Positions 45,245-53,399 of a stretch of DNA of 64,000 nucleotides are shown here, piece after piece. The DNA lies in contig CAZMYT010000002.1 in NCBI GenBank assembly GCA_964570565.1, positions 186,001-250,000 of the forward strand. Reading direction: 5' to 3'. Each line of letters opens with the position of its first letter. Position 1 is the stretch's first letter. The translations under genes and the position numbers were made by a program. Under the pieces are notes generated by a model that was not told the origin of the DNA, searched no databases, and saw only the letters and a program-made list of their open reading frames with translations. The DNA is from W0P28-013 sp964570565. Lineage in GTDB: Bacteria > Bacteroidota > Bacteroidia > Bacteroidales > Paludibacteraceae.

Positions 45245-45327
45245 GAGGAGGTTTTGTAAGTGCTTCGTCCTTACTCAATCATCAAAAATTGACCCAAACG
45301 AGTACAATGAAAATTGCCGTGAAATAA
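45245..45327 (+). pseudogene. Decayed fragment of a second recQ 3' end
   Basis: An 83-base segment homologous to the end of recQ. It reads EEVL, then a stop where recQ has CAA (Gln), then a 1-base deletion, then in the shifted frame LLNHQKLTQTSTMKIAVK and a stop, where recQ has LLDHQKLTQTTAMKLAVK and a stop. Differences are mostly silent or conservative, which suggests divergence as a working gene in another strain before decay. It is the right copy of a direct repeat with 44019-44102. Confidence 0.85.
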
Positions 45328-45458
45328 CGGTTACGAATATCTGTCAAGAGCCGATTTTGAAGACAGAACTTTGAATTTTGCGACCTAGAAAACCTTAAGG
45401 TTCAACTTAATATTTCAGCCGATCTTGCACATATACGATAATATATGTAGTTATTTTC

Positions 45459-45489
45459 TTGTTTAAATGAAAACAAATGTTTACCTTTG
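45459..45489 (+). promoter_or_regulatory. Orphan plus-strand promoter
   Basis: TTG at 45459-45461, a 20-base spacer, TACCTTTG at 45482-45489. No plus-strand gene follows; the next genes are on the minus strand. Confidence 0.6.
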
Positions 45490-45495
45490 CGCCAG

Positions 45496-45570
45496 CTCAG
45501 TAACCAAACTTTTATTAGTTGTAAGTGTTAAAGGAGTTTAGAAGCCGTTTAGTTATGCTAAGCGGTTTTC
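45496..45570 (+). ncRNA. Candidate small RNA
   Basis: From the expected start downstream of the orphan promoter to a hairpin at 45543-45567 (AGCCGTTTAG / CTAAGCGGTT with two G-U pairs, loop TTATG) ending in TTTT. About 75 bases, with no open reading frame of note. It runs antisense over the last 11 bases of the gene at 45558-46049. It could instead be the relic of a lost gene's promoter. Confidence 0.35.
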
Positions 45571-46049
45571 GCTTTTATATAGGCTTCATATTCCTTCTTT
45601 TTCTTTCTAATTGTATGGTTCTCTTCAATATAAAATGCTGTCCAAAACAAATAAAAACCTTTTCTTTCTGTTAAAACAATCAAATATCTTTCTGCTTCGT
45701 TTAGGATGTGAATCCTATTATCATTTCTAACTATTTTTTCCCAAATAAGAAAGTCCTTGTGGGAATAATTATCTATACAAAATTTAGGAAATTTGATTCT
45801 TTCCATTCGTCTAAAATCTGGTTTACGGTCATTTTCTATTTCTCCTTCGTGCGTAATATGATAAAATGTACGATGGATTCCGTCAACTTCTGGATGTTTT
45901 TGGGCAAAAACTTTAAATCCATTATAAGATGGTTGAGAATTTATAAAACTATTTTTAAAGATTTCATAAACACGTTCAAAATATAATTTAAAATTTCCAC
46001 CAAATTCTTCAAAAAGAATTAAATCTGGGAATATTAATTCATCACTCAT
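45558..46049 (-). CDS. Unknown protein, weakly like BECR-fold ribonuclease toxins
   Basis: A 163-residue protein from the ATG at 46049, which overlaps the DUF3800 stop by 4 bases (ATGA); a TTG start at 46076 is open but unlikely. I do not recognise a named family. Residues 61-67 (TFYHITH) and 120-152, with YLIVLTERKGFYLFWTAFYIEENH and a Lys/Glu-rich end, remind me of the C-terminal pattern in phage Barnase-EndoU-ColicinE5/D-RelE-like nucleases. Candidate catalytic residues would be His64, His67 and Arg81/82. It has low G+C like its neighbour, and is translationally coupled to it. A toxin or nuclease role is a guess. Confidence 0.6.
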   Translation of the reverse strand: MSDELIFPDLILFEEFGGNFKLYFERVYEIFKNSFINSQPSYNGFKVFAQKHPEVDGIHRTFYHITHEGEIENDRKPDFRRMERIKFPKFCIDNYSHKDFLIWEKIVRNDNRIHILNEAERYLIVLTERKGFYLFWTAFYIEENHTIRKKKKEYEAYIKAKTA

Positions 46050-46792
46050 AGGAAGTACGGTTTTTGAGGTTCCCAAATGAATATATTGAATTTCCTTTCT
46101 TTTAAAAGAGTAGATTTATTTAGGGAATATTTTGAGCGCTTACGTATCAGTTCTATTAACTCATTTTTTGATTTACTATTAGAAAGTTGCCGATTTGCAT
46201 AAGACATTGCTCCTGTTAGTAAGTCTGTTAATTGAAGGATTTCAACCTCGTGTGAACGAACTTGTTGGACTTTTTTTATTATTTCTTTAGAATAATCGTA
46301 TTTATCATTCCTAAGAACTTGTTCTAATTTGTGTACTTTTTCTTTACTACGAGTGTCCTTAATATCTATATATATGTGATGAGAATATTCTGGATTAAGA
46401 ATTGCTTTTAGCATTCCAAAATACATTTTGTAGTAAAAAGTATCGTGAGTATGCTTAAACTTTTCATAATCAATATTACTTTTATTAGAAACTACGAGAA
46501 CTCTAAATTGTAAATCATCATCGTCAAAAAAATAATTGATTACATCTTTGTAATATTCCAGTTTTGATTTAGATACTTTATTCCATTTAAGTTCGTAGTA
46601 AGTTCTATTTTCTTTTTCGTTTTTTTTGTGCTTAGGAATCAAATCGTGTTTGACTTTAAAACTATAAAGACGTTCAAAAATTTCTTCTTTTTTTTCAATA
46701 GGGCAGTAAATAGCTCCTATTGCCATAATCGGCTCTCCATCATTTTGTAAATGACAGCTTTCATCACAATATATATTTAATGTTGGTTTCAT
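46046..46792 (-). CDS. DUF3800 family protein, RNase H-like fold
   Basis: A 248-residue protein from the ATG at 46792. The N-terminus NIYCDES (Asp10, Glu11), YIDIKDTRS (Asp143, Asp146) and HEVEILQLTDLLTGA (Glu182, Asp190) form the pattern of DUF3800, a family with an RNase H-like fold and putative metal-binding acids. Members are common in mobile and defence-linked regions. Length is normal. It is the first gene of a two-gene cassette with very low G+C (two sampled 60-base lines hold 14 and 16 G+C, against 30 in a sampled recQ line), which points to recent transfer. Nuclease activity is unproven. Confidence 0.85.
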   Translation of the reverse strand: MKPTLNIYCDESCHLQNDGEPIMAIGAIYCPIEKKEEIFERLYSFKVKHDLIPKHKKNEKENRTYYELKWNKVSKSKLEYYKDVINYFFDDDDLQFRVLVVSNKSNIDYEKFKHTHDTFYYKMYFGMLKAILNPEYSHHIYIDIKDTRSKEKVHKLEQVLRNDKYDYSKEIIKKVQQVRSHEVEILQLTDLLTGAMSYANRQLSNSKSKNELIELIRKRSKYSLNKSTLLKERKFNIFIWEPQKPYFL

Positions 46793-46957
46793 TAATAACA
46801 AAATTACTGTTTCAAAAGTGGTAAATTTTATTAAGGTAACTGTAGAGGATAATTACAGATAACGTTTAATGTACACAATACCTCATTTATAATGGGCGTC
46901 AATGCAACTACTTTTACTTTTAATTGTGTTTTTATTTACGTAGGTTGTTTGTTCTGT

Positions 46958-48001
46958 TTACTTAAAAACCTCTTTGTATAATTTTTCGAGACCAGCAGCG
47001 TTGGCTTTATTAATTTTTTGTAATTCGGTTTTCATTTGCGCATCGTTTTTTTTGCGTTGCGTCATCTCTTGTTGCCAAGTGCGGCCAGGTTCTATATCGT
47101 GTAGAAAACGTGAATGGACGTTGTAGCTAATAAAAACAGTTTTACCACTTTTTGCGCCATCTAAACTGTATTCAAATGCTGCTAATAAATCGTTGTAGCC
47201 AGCGGCACCGTTTACGTCAAAGTCCGATTTTTGAAGGTTGGCTTCCACTACTTTCTCGTAGCTATGCCATACGTAAGTAGGCGCGCCACCATCGAATGAG
47301 AGGCGGTAAAATCCTTTTTTAGGATTGAGCACATCGCCAATGGCGAAGTTGTTAGGATTTTGATCGGTCGGTGCGGTGGGACGTGTTTTGAAGTTCGATT
47401 GTGTCACGCTTGCATAATCGCCAAAGCGTACGCCGTCGTTCCAAAAACGATATAAACGATCGAGTACAACGTCGGTTTGTGCTGGTACTTGTTCTATGAA
47501 AGAGACTGCAACAATGTATTCTTCGTGCGATTCCCAAGCTTTGGCACCGCAATTTTGCAATGTGCCCACCTCAAATCGAATCCATGAAGTTTCGGTTAAC
47601 TGATATATTAACCCAGCCGTTGCTAAGCGGCTATTTTTAAACAGTTTTTTAGTGGCTTTCTCAGTCAGTAGCACTAATCCTTTTTTAGCTGCCAACTCTT
47701 TTACGGTTTCTGGTCGGTAGCAAACCCAATTTTGTATTTCTGTCAAAATACATTTATAGTTGGTTTTAGCCACATTACCTGGCGCATAAGCGTAGTAGGT
47801 TCCTGATCCGTAGTGCTTACTTTTGAGTGTGTAGCCAGCCACGTCAGGTGCAAATCCGCACGCAGGCAGTGGTGCTAAATCGGGCAGTGGTTTGTACAAG
47901 GTAAAGGTACTTTTACCATACGTTACTTTTTGTTCCGCTTGTACGTTAACTACGATTAAAGCGCAAATGGCTACCAAGGCAATTTTTAGATAATGTGTCA
48001 T
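46958..48001 (-). CDS. Exported protein of unknown function
   Basis: A 347-residue protein with a signal peptide (MTHYLKIALVAICALIVVNVQA). The body has five cysteines, some in PACGF and YKCIL, and the segment YKPLPDLAPLPACGFAPDV near the start; the C-terminal 40 residues form a charged helix (QQEMTQRKKNDAQMKTELQKIN). I do not recognise the family. It stands alone between the accessory stretch and prfC, with G+C like the core genes. A periplasmic or outer-membrane location is likely. Confidence 0.7.
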   Translation of the reverse strand: MTHYLKIALVAICALIVVNVQAEQKVTYGKSTFTLYKPLPDLAPLPACGFAPDVAGYTLKSKHYGSGTYYAYAPGNVAKTNYKCILTEIQNWVCYRPETVKELAAKKGLVLLTEKATKKLFKNSRLATAGLIYQLTETSWIRFEVGTLQNCGAKAWESHEEYIVAVSFIEQVPAQTDVVLDRLYRFWNDGVRFGDYASVTQSNFKTRPTAPTDQNPNNFAIGDVLNPKKGFYRLSFDGGAPTYVWHSYEKVVEANLQKSDFDVNGAAGYNDLLAAFEYSLDGAKSGKTVFISYNVHSRFLHDIEPGRTWQQEMTQRKKNDAQMKTELQKINKANAAGLEKLYKEVFK

Positions 48002-48110
48002 CGGTGGGATTTTTTAAGTGATTAACTATTGAATACGTTTTATGTTTGTAAGGAACAATTTTATTGAACTTAGGTGAGCCACAAATATACAAATTTTTAT
48101 GAATTACCTA

Positions 48111-49685
48111 CTAAAATTCACTGGTAAAATGGAAGCGAATTTTTTCGAAATCCGATTGTGCCATTTGGAGCAAATAACCACTTTCGGCTAAAAATACGTC
48201 GCGCCCATCTTTGTCTTTTGCCATGTATTGGAATTTACGTTTTTTGAAGTTTTCGAGCTCTTGTGCGTCGTCACTTTCAATCCAACAAGCTTTGTAGAGC
48301 GACATAGGTTCCCAGCGAACTTGTGCCCCATATTCGTGTAATAAGCGGTATTCAATCACTTCAAATTGCAATTGACCTACGGTACCAATAATTTTGCGTC
48401 CATTGTTTTGGTGTGTGAAAATTTGCGCTACGCCTTCGCCCATCAATTGGTCGAGCCCTTTTTGCAACTGTTTGGTTTTCATTGGGTCGGCGTTTTCCAC
48501 GTATTTAAACAGTTCTGGTGAGAAACTTGGTAAGCCTTTGAAATGCAACTCTTCGCCCGACGTGAGCGTGTCGCCAATTTTGAAATTACCTGTATCTGGC
48601 AAACCTACAATGTCGCCAGCGAAAGCTTCGTCCACGGTCTCTTTTTTCTGCGCCATAAATGCCGTAGGGCTACTGAATTTCAACTGTTTGCCTAATCGTA
48701 CGTGTTTGTAAGCCACGTTGCGTTCAAATTTGCCTGAACAAATTTTTACAAACGCGATACACGAACGGTGATTGGGGTCCATATTGGCATGGATTTTAAA
48801 CACAAATCCAGTAAATGGTTCTTCGTTTGGTTTCACTTCGCGTTCTTGTGATTCCACTGCCAATGGCGCTGGAGCAATTTCTACGAAGCAATCTAACAAT
48901 TCGTTTACACCAAACGTATTCAATGCACTACCAAAAAATACGGGCGCAATATCAGCCGACAAATAGGTATTTACATCGAACGGATTGTACACGCCATCAA
49001 TGAGTTCCAAGTCGGCACGTAATTTTTTGGCATCCTCTTCGCCTACAAATTTGTCCAACTGGGCACTATTCAAATCGACAGGCACTGTTTCGCTTATTTT
49101 TTGCTTGTTAGGTGTGTAAAGATTCAGTTTTTCTTGGTAAATGTTGTACACGCCTTTGAATTTTTGCCCCATATTGATAGGCCAACTGAGCGGACGTACA
49201 CCAATGCCCAATTCTGCTTCGAGTTCATCGAGCAAATCGAATGGATCTTTACCTTCGCGGTCCATTTTGTTTACAAAAATCATCACGGGCGTTTTGCGCA
49301 TGGTACACACTTGCATCAGTTTGCGTGTTTGTGCTTCTACACCTTTGGCGGCATCTACCACAATAATAACGCTATCCACAGCCGTGAGTGTACGGAACGT
49401 ATCTTCGGCAAAATCCTGGTGACCAGGTGTATCGAGAATGTTGATTTTGTAGTTTTTATATTCAAATCCCATCACCGAAGTGGCCACCGAAATACCACGT
49501 TGTTTTTCGATTTCCATCCAGTCGGACGTAGCAGTTTTCTTAATTTTATTCGATTTTACCGCACCAGCTACGTGAATAGCACCACCGAACAATAATAATT
49601 TTTCGGTCAAAGTGGTTTTACCAGCATCGGGGTGCGAAATGATAGCAAAGGTGCGTCGTCGTTGAATTTCTTGTTCAAAAGCCAT
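48111..49685 (-). CDS. prfC: Peptide chain release factor 3
   Basis: A 524-residue translational GTPase that recycles RF1/RF2 after termination. G1 is SHPDAGKTTL, G3 is DTPGHQDFAEDT, G4 is NKMDREG, and the downstream domains include GFVFKIHANMDPNHR and QIFTHQNNGRKIIGTVGQLQFEV. The SDWMEIEKQRGISV segment (switch I region) is the prfC form. Length is standard. It has a promoter about 100 bases upstream. Confidence 0.96.
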   Translation of the reverse strand: MAFEQEIQRRRTFAIISHPDAGKTTLTEKLLLFGGAIHVAGAVKSNKIKKTATSDWMEIEKQRGISVATSVMGFEYKNYKINILDTPGHQDFAEDTFRTLTAVDSVIIVVDAAKGVEAQTRKLMQVCTMRKTPVMIFVNKMDREGKDPFDLLDELEAELGIGVRPLSWPINMGQKFKGVYNIYQEKLNLYTPNKQKISETVPVDLNSAQLDKFVGEEDAKKLRADLELIDGVYNPFDVNTYLSADIAPVFFGSALNTFGVNELLDCFVEIAPAPLAVESQEREVKPNEEPFTGFVFKIHANMDPNHRSCIAFVKICSGKFERNVAYKHVRLGKQLKFSSPTAFMAQKKETVDEAFAGDIVGLPDTGNFKIGDTLTSGEELHFKGLPSFSPELFKYVENADPMKTKQLQKGLDQLMGEGVAQIFTHQNNGRKIIGTVGQLQFEVIEYRLLHEYGAQVRWEPMSLYKACWIESDDAQELENFKKRKFQYMAKDKDGRDVFLAESGYLLQMAQSDFEKIRFHFTSEF

Positions 49686-49785
49686 AAGTGGAATGCGTTT
49701 TTATTATGTCGATTTTTTAAATTACTGTTTTGTAGTGAGTTATATTATTTCTTTATGGGCCAAAATTAACTCCTATTAAGGGTTG

Positions 49786-49816
49786 CAAAGGTATAAAAAA
49801 AATGAGCGTAAACAAA
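49786..49816 (-). promoter_or_regulatory. Promoter of prfC
   Basis: Minus strand: TTTG at 49816-49813, a 19-base spacer, TACCTTTG at 49793-49786. The leader before the ATG is about 95 bases. Confidence 0.72.
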
Positions 49817-49951
49817 TGTTTCTCAGCGGCTCATCTACTCTTTTTTGTGTGTAAAAAAGCATTTTTAAAAACGCAAAAAAAACACTACTTTTGCAAGTTC
49901 AAGTGACAGTAACGTTTTACGCTCAAATAATTTATAAAATCACGATAGAAA

Positions 49952-52006
49952 ATGAAAGATTTCAAACGAACACTTATCACATCGGCACTACCTTATGCCA
50001 ATGGTCCAGTACACATTGGACACTTGGCTGGTGTGTATGTTCCAGCCGATATTTATGCGCGTTATTTACGACTCAAAGGCGAATCGGTTTTATTCATTGG
50101 CGGTTCCGATGAACATGGCGTGCCTATTACAATTAAAGCTAAAAAAGAGGGCGTTACGCCTCAAGATATTGTCGATCGCTATCACGGCATCATCAAAAAA
50201 TCGTTCGAAGAATTTGGTGTTTCGTTCGATGTATATTCACGTACTACGTCAAAAATGCACCACGATACGGCATCTGAATTTTTCAAAACATTGTATGATA
50301 AAGGCGAATTTGTAGAAAAAATATCGGAACAATATTACGACGAAGAAGCTAAACAGTTTCTTGCCGACCGTTATATCACAGGCACGTGTCCACATTGCAA
50401 AAATCCGAATGCGTATGGCGACCAGTGCGAAGCGTGTGGTACGAGTTTGAGCCCGCTCGATTTGATTGAACCAAAATCGGCTATCAGCGGTAGTAAACCC
50501 GTGTTGCGTGAAACCAAACATTGGTATTTGCCACTCGATAAACATGAAGCATGGTTGCGTCAATGGATTGTAGAAGATCACAAAGAATGGAAAACCAACG
50601 TTTACGGACAATGCAAAAGTTGGCTCGATATGGGCTTGCAACCGCGTGCCGTAAGTCGCGATTTGGACTGGGGAATTCCAGTGCCAGTGGCTGGTGCCGA
50701 AGGTAAAGTGCTTTATGTATGGTTCGATGCGCCCATTGGTTATATTTCAAATACCAAAGAATTGTGCGAAGCACATCCTGAATTAGGTTCGTGGGAAACG
50801 TGGTGGAAAGATGATTCCACCCGTATGTTGCACTTTATTGGCAAAGATAATATTGTGTTTCACTGTATTGTGTTCCCTGCGATGTTGAAAGCCGAGGGCA
50901 GTTATATTTTGCCTGATAATGTGCCAAGTAATGAGTTCTTAAATCTCGAAGGCGATAAAATTTCTACGTCACGCAATTGGGCGGTGTGGTTACACGAATA
51001 TCTACAAGATTTTCCTGGTAAACAAGACGTGTTGCGTTATGTGTTGACCGCTAATGCGCCCGAAACAAAAGATAATGATTTCACGTGGAAAGATTTCCAA
51101 ACGCGTAACAATAGCGAATTGGTGGCGATATTTGGCAACTTTGTCAATCGTGCGTTGGTGTTGACCCAAAAATATTTCGATGGCATAGTGCCAGCGTGTG
51201 GCGAACTGACCGATTACGATCAACAGACACTCAAAGAGTTTGCCGATGTGAAACAAGAGGTTGAAAAACTATTGGATGTGTTCAAATTCCGTGATGCACA
51301 AAAAGAGGCGATGAATTTAGCACGTATTGGTAATAAATATTTGGCTGATACTGAACCTTGGAAATTAGCCAAAACAGATATGGTGCGTACGTCTACTATT
51401 TTGCACATAGGTTTGCAAATCGCGGCTAATTTGGCTATTGCTTTTGAACCATTTTTGCCATTTTCGGCTGAAAAATTGCGTACCATGCTCAATTTGAAAA
51501 CCTTTAATTGGAACGAATTGGGGCATATCGATTTATTGAAAACAGGCGATAAACTTGGTACACCCGAATTACTGTTTGAAAAAATAGAAGATGCCGAAGT
51601 GGAAGCGCAAGTTCAAAAATTGTTAGATACCAAAAAAGCCAACGAATTGGCAAATTATAAACCAAATGCGGTGAAAGAATTGGTGTCGTTCGACGATTTT
51701 ATGAAACTTGATATTCGCGTAGCCAAAGTGCTCGAATGTACCAAAGTGCCTAAAGCCGATAAATTACTTCAATTCAAATTGGATGATGGCATGGGCGGTC
51801 GTACTATTTTGTCAGGTATTGCGCAAAGTTATCCAAATCATGAAGAGTTGGTAGGTACGCAAGTGTGCTTTATTGCCAATTTCCCTACACGCAAACTCAA
51901 AGGTATTGACAGTGAAGGTATGATATTGAGTGCCGAAAATTCCGATGGTAAATTGGTATTGGTGTCGCCAAGCAAATTGGTAACGAACGGCGTAAATGTG
52001 GGTTAG
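49952..52006 (+). CDS. metG: Methionyl-tRNA synthetase
   Basis: A 684-residue synthetase. The HIGH motif is HIGH at 21-24 (NGPVHIGHLAG), a zinc knuckle appears as CPHCKNPNAYGDQCEACG, and the KMSKS loop reads KISTSRN. The C-terminal ~100 residues are a tRNA-binding OB domain of the EMAP/Trbp111 type (FDDFMKLDIRVAKVLE). It charges initiator and elongator tRNA-Met. A TACTTTTG -7-like box is at 49886-49893. It is 33 bases ahead of the FNT channel gene. Confidence 0.97.
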   Translation: MKDFKRTLITSALPYANGPVHIGHLAGVYVPADIYARYLRLKGESVLFIGGSDEHGVPITIKAKKEGVTPQDIVDRYHGIIKKSFEEFGVSFDVYSRTTSKMHHDTASEFFKTLYDKGEFVEKISEQYYDEEAKQFLADRYITGTCPHCKNPNAYGDQCEACGTSLSPLDLIEPKSAISGSKPVLRETKHWYLPLDKHEAWLRQWIVEDHKEWKTNVYGQCKSWLDMGLQPRAVSRDLDWGIPVPVAGAEGKVLYVWFDAPIGYISNTKELCEAHPELGSWETWWKDDSTRMLHFIGKDNIVFHCIVFPAMLKAEGSYILPDNVPSNEFLNLEGDKISTSRNWAVWLHEYLQDFPGKQDVLRYVLTANAPETKDNDFTWKDFQTRNNSELVAIFGNFVNRALVLTQKYFDGIVPACGELTDYDQQTLKEFADVKQEVEKLLDVFKFRDAQKEAMNLARIGNKYLADTEPWKLAKTDMVRTSTILHIGLQIAANLAIAFEPFLPFSAEKLRTMLNLKTFNWNELGHIDLLKTGDKLGTPELLFEKIEDAEVEAQVQKLLDTKKANELANYKPNAVKELVSFDDFMKLDIRVAKVLECTKVPKADKLLQFKLDDGMGGRTILSGIAQSYPNHEELVGTQVCFIANFPTRKLKGIDSEGMILSAENSDGKLVLVSPSKLVTNGVNVG

Positions 52007-52039
52007 TACGAGACCATCCAAACTAAGAAATTTCTTTGA

Positions 52040-52834
52040 ATGACAACAAATTATAATACTCCGACAGCGATTGGAGAATTGTTTACAAAAAGTGGGCAAG
52101 AAAAGGCAGCGATGCCGATAACCAAATTTATAGTAATGGCCTTGTTGGGCGGTGCGTATATTGCTTTTGGCGGTTTGTTAACCGTTATCGTAGCAGGTGG
52201 CATGCCCGAAATTGGTGCTACCAATCCTGGTTTAGTCAAGTTAATGGCAGGTGCACTGTTTCCTGTGGGACTGATTTTGGTCGTCGTAGCAGGTGGCGAT
52301 TTATTTACGAGCGATTGCGCAGGCATGACCTTGTGCGTGGTTCAGCGTAAAAACAAATGGACAGCGTTAGTGCGCATTTGGAGTTTATCGTATGTGTTCA
52401 ACTTTTTTGGTGCGCTTTTTGTCGCTTATGTAATGACATACAAAGCGGGCTTAATTGTTGCCGAGCCGTGGACGACTTATTTACATCATTTGGCAGAAAC
52501 CAAATTGTCGCACGATTTTTTAACAACGTTCATCAAAGGCATTGGTGCTAACTGGTTGGTTTGTTTAGCCGTTTGGCTTGGTTATGCGGGCAAAGATGTG
52601 GCAGGTAAAGCGTTGGGCTTATGGATTCCTGTCATGTTGTTTGTGACGTTAGGTTACGAGCACTCCATTGCCAACATGTTCTTTATCCCAGCCGCCATAT
52701 TTACGGGCGCACCTATCACGTGGCTCGATTTTGTAACCGTTAATTTAATTCCTGCCACGTTAGGTAATATTGTGGGTGGCGCGCTTTTTGTAGGCATGGC
52801 GTATTGGTATGTTTATTTGCGTCATCGCGACTAA
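52040..52834 (+). CDS. Formate/nitrite transporter (FNT) family channel
   Basis: A 264-residue inner-membrane protein with six helices. It has the FNT features: GGAYIAFGG in helix 1, the Asp-rich AGGDLFTSDCAGM loop, GIGANWLVCLAVW, and the central His208 in GYEHSIANM that gates anion passage. It would carry formate, nitrite or another small anion as a pentamer. It could be focA- or nirC-like; no formate lyase or nitrite reductase gene is nearby to choose between them. It leads a run with cupin, PspC and hflX genes. Confidence 0.9.
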   Translation: MTTNYNTPTAIGELFTKSGQEKAAMPITKFIVMALLGGAYIAFGGLLTVIVAGGMPEIGATNPGLVKLMAGALFPVGLILVVVAGGDLFTSDCAGMTLCVVQRKNKWTALVRIWSLSYVFNFFGALFVAYVMTYKAGLIVAEPWTTYLHHLAETKLSHDFLTTFIKGIGANWLVCLAVWLGYAGKDVAGKALGLWIPVMLFVTLGYEHSIANMFFIPAAIFTGAPITWLDFVTVNLIPATLGNIVGGALFVGMAYWYVYLRHRD

Positions 52835-52874
52835 CGATTCTATTACTAATTATCAATCATAAAATCAACTAACT

Positions 52875-53210
52875 ATGGAAAAGAATGAATTTGCAAAAGC
52901 ATTAAAGTTTTCGTTTGCCGACAGTATTAACTATGCTGAAAAGGCCGTAGTGAGTAAACATGTACTGAAAAAAGAGACTGGAAATATCAGCTTATTTGCT
53001 TTCGATAAAGGTGAAGGTTTGAGTGAACATAAAGCACCTTTTGATGCTGTGGTGATGATTGTGGATGGGAAAGCAGATGTGATTATTGACGGCAAATCTC
53101 ACCTGTTGTCGACAGGTGAAACAATTATAATGCCTGCCAATATTTCGCATGCGTTGAGAGCCGTTGAGAAGTTTAAAATGGTACTTATAATGATTAAAAG
53201 CAATGAATAA
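52875..53210 (+). CDS. Small cupin-domain protein
   Basis: A 111-residue single-domain cupin. The barrel motifs appear as LSEHKAPFDAVVMIVDGKA and ETIIMPANISHALRA, with metal ligands His and a late His. Such proteins may bind metal or a small ligand and act as sensors or dioxygenase-like factors. It overlaps the PspC gene by 8 bases. Its ligand is unknown. Confidence 0.8.
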   Translation: MEKNEFAKALKFSFADSINYAEKAVVSKHVLKKETGNISLFAFDKGEGLSEHKAPFDAVVMIVDGKADVIIDGKSHLLSTGETIIMPANISHALRAVEKFKMVLIMIKSNE

Positions 53211-53394
53211 ACCACTTAAAAAATCCCGCAATAAAGTGTTATCAGGTGTTTGCGCTGGTATCGCCGACTATTTTGGTTGGGATGTAACACTGGTACGTGT
53301 TGCCTACACTTTTTTAACCATCTTTACTGCGTTTTCGGGCATTTTAGCTTATTTAGTGATGGCTATTGTGATGCCAGAAGACGAAATTCAATAG
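53203..53394 (+). CDS. PspC-domain membrane protein
   Basis: A 63-residue protein: KSRNKVLSGVCAGIADYFGWDVTLVRVAY is the PspC domain, with a single membrane helix (about 32-55). PspC-type proteins are linked to envelope stress signalling. It overlaps the cupin gene by 8 bases and is followed 5 bases later by hflX. Confidence 0.85.
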   Translation: MNKPLKKSRNKVLSGVCAGIADYFGWDVTLVRVAYTFLTIFTAFSGILAYLVMAIVMPEDEIQ

Positions 53395-53399
53395 ATAGT

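Noticed and set aside
45558..46792. Classic toxin-antitoxin pair
   Set aside because: Neither protein resembles a known antitoxin with a DNA-binding domain; kept only as a hypothesis in the findings.
49694..49951. Riboswitch or T-box ahead of metG
   Set aside because: No recognisable T-box or SAM-riboswitch motif; only a prfC promoter on the other strand and a -7-like box.
53250..53399. Upstream extension of hflX
   Set aside because: It overlaps the PspC gene in another frame; the HflX family starts near the ATG at 53400.
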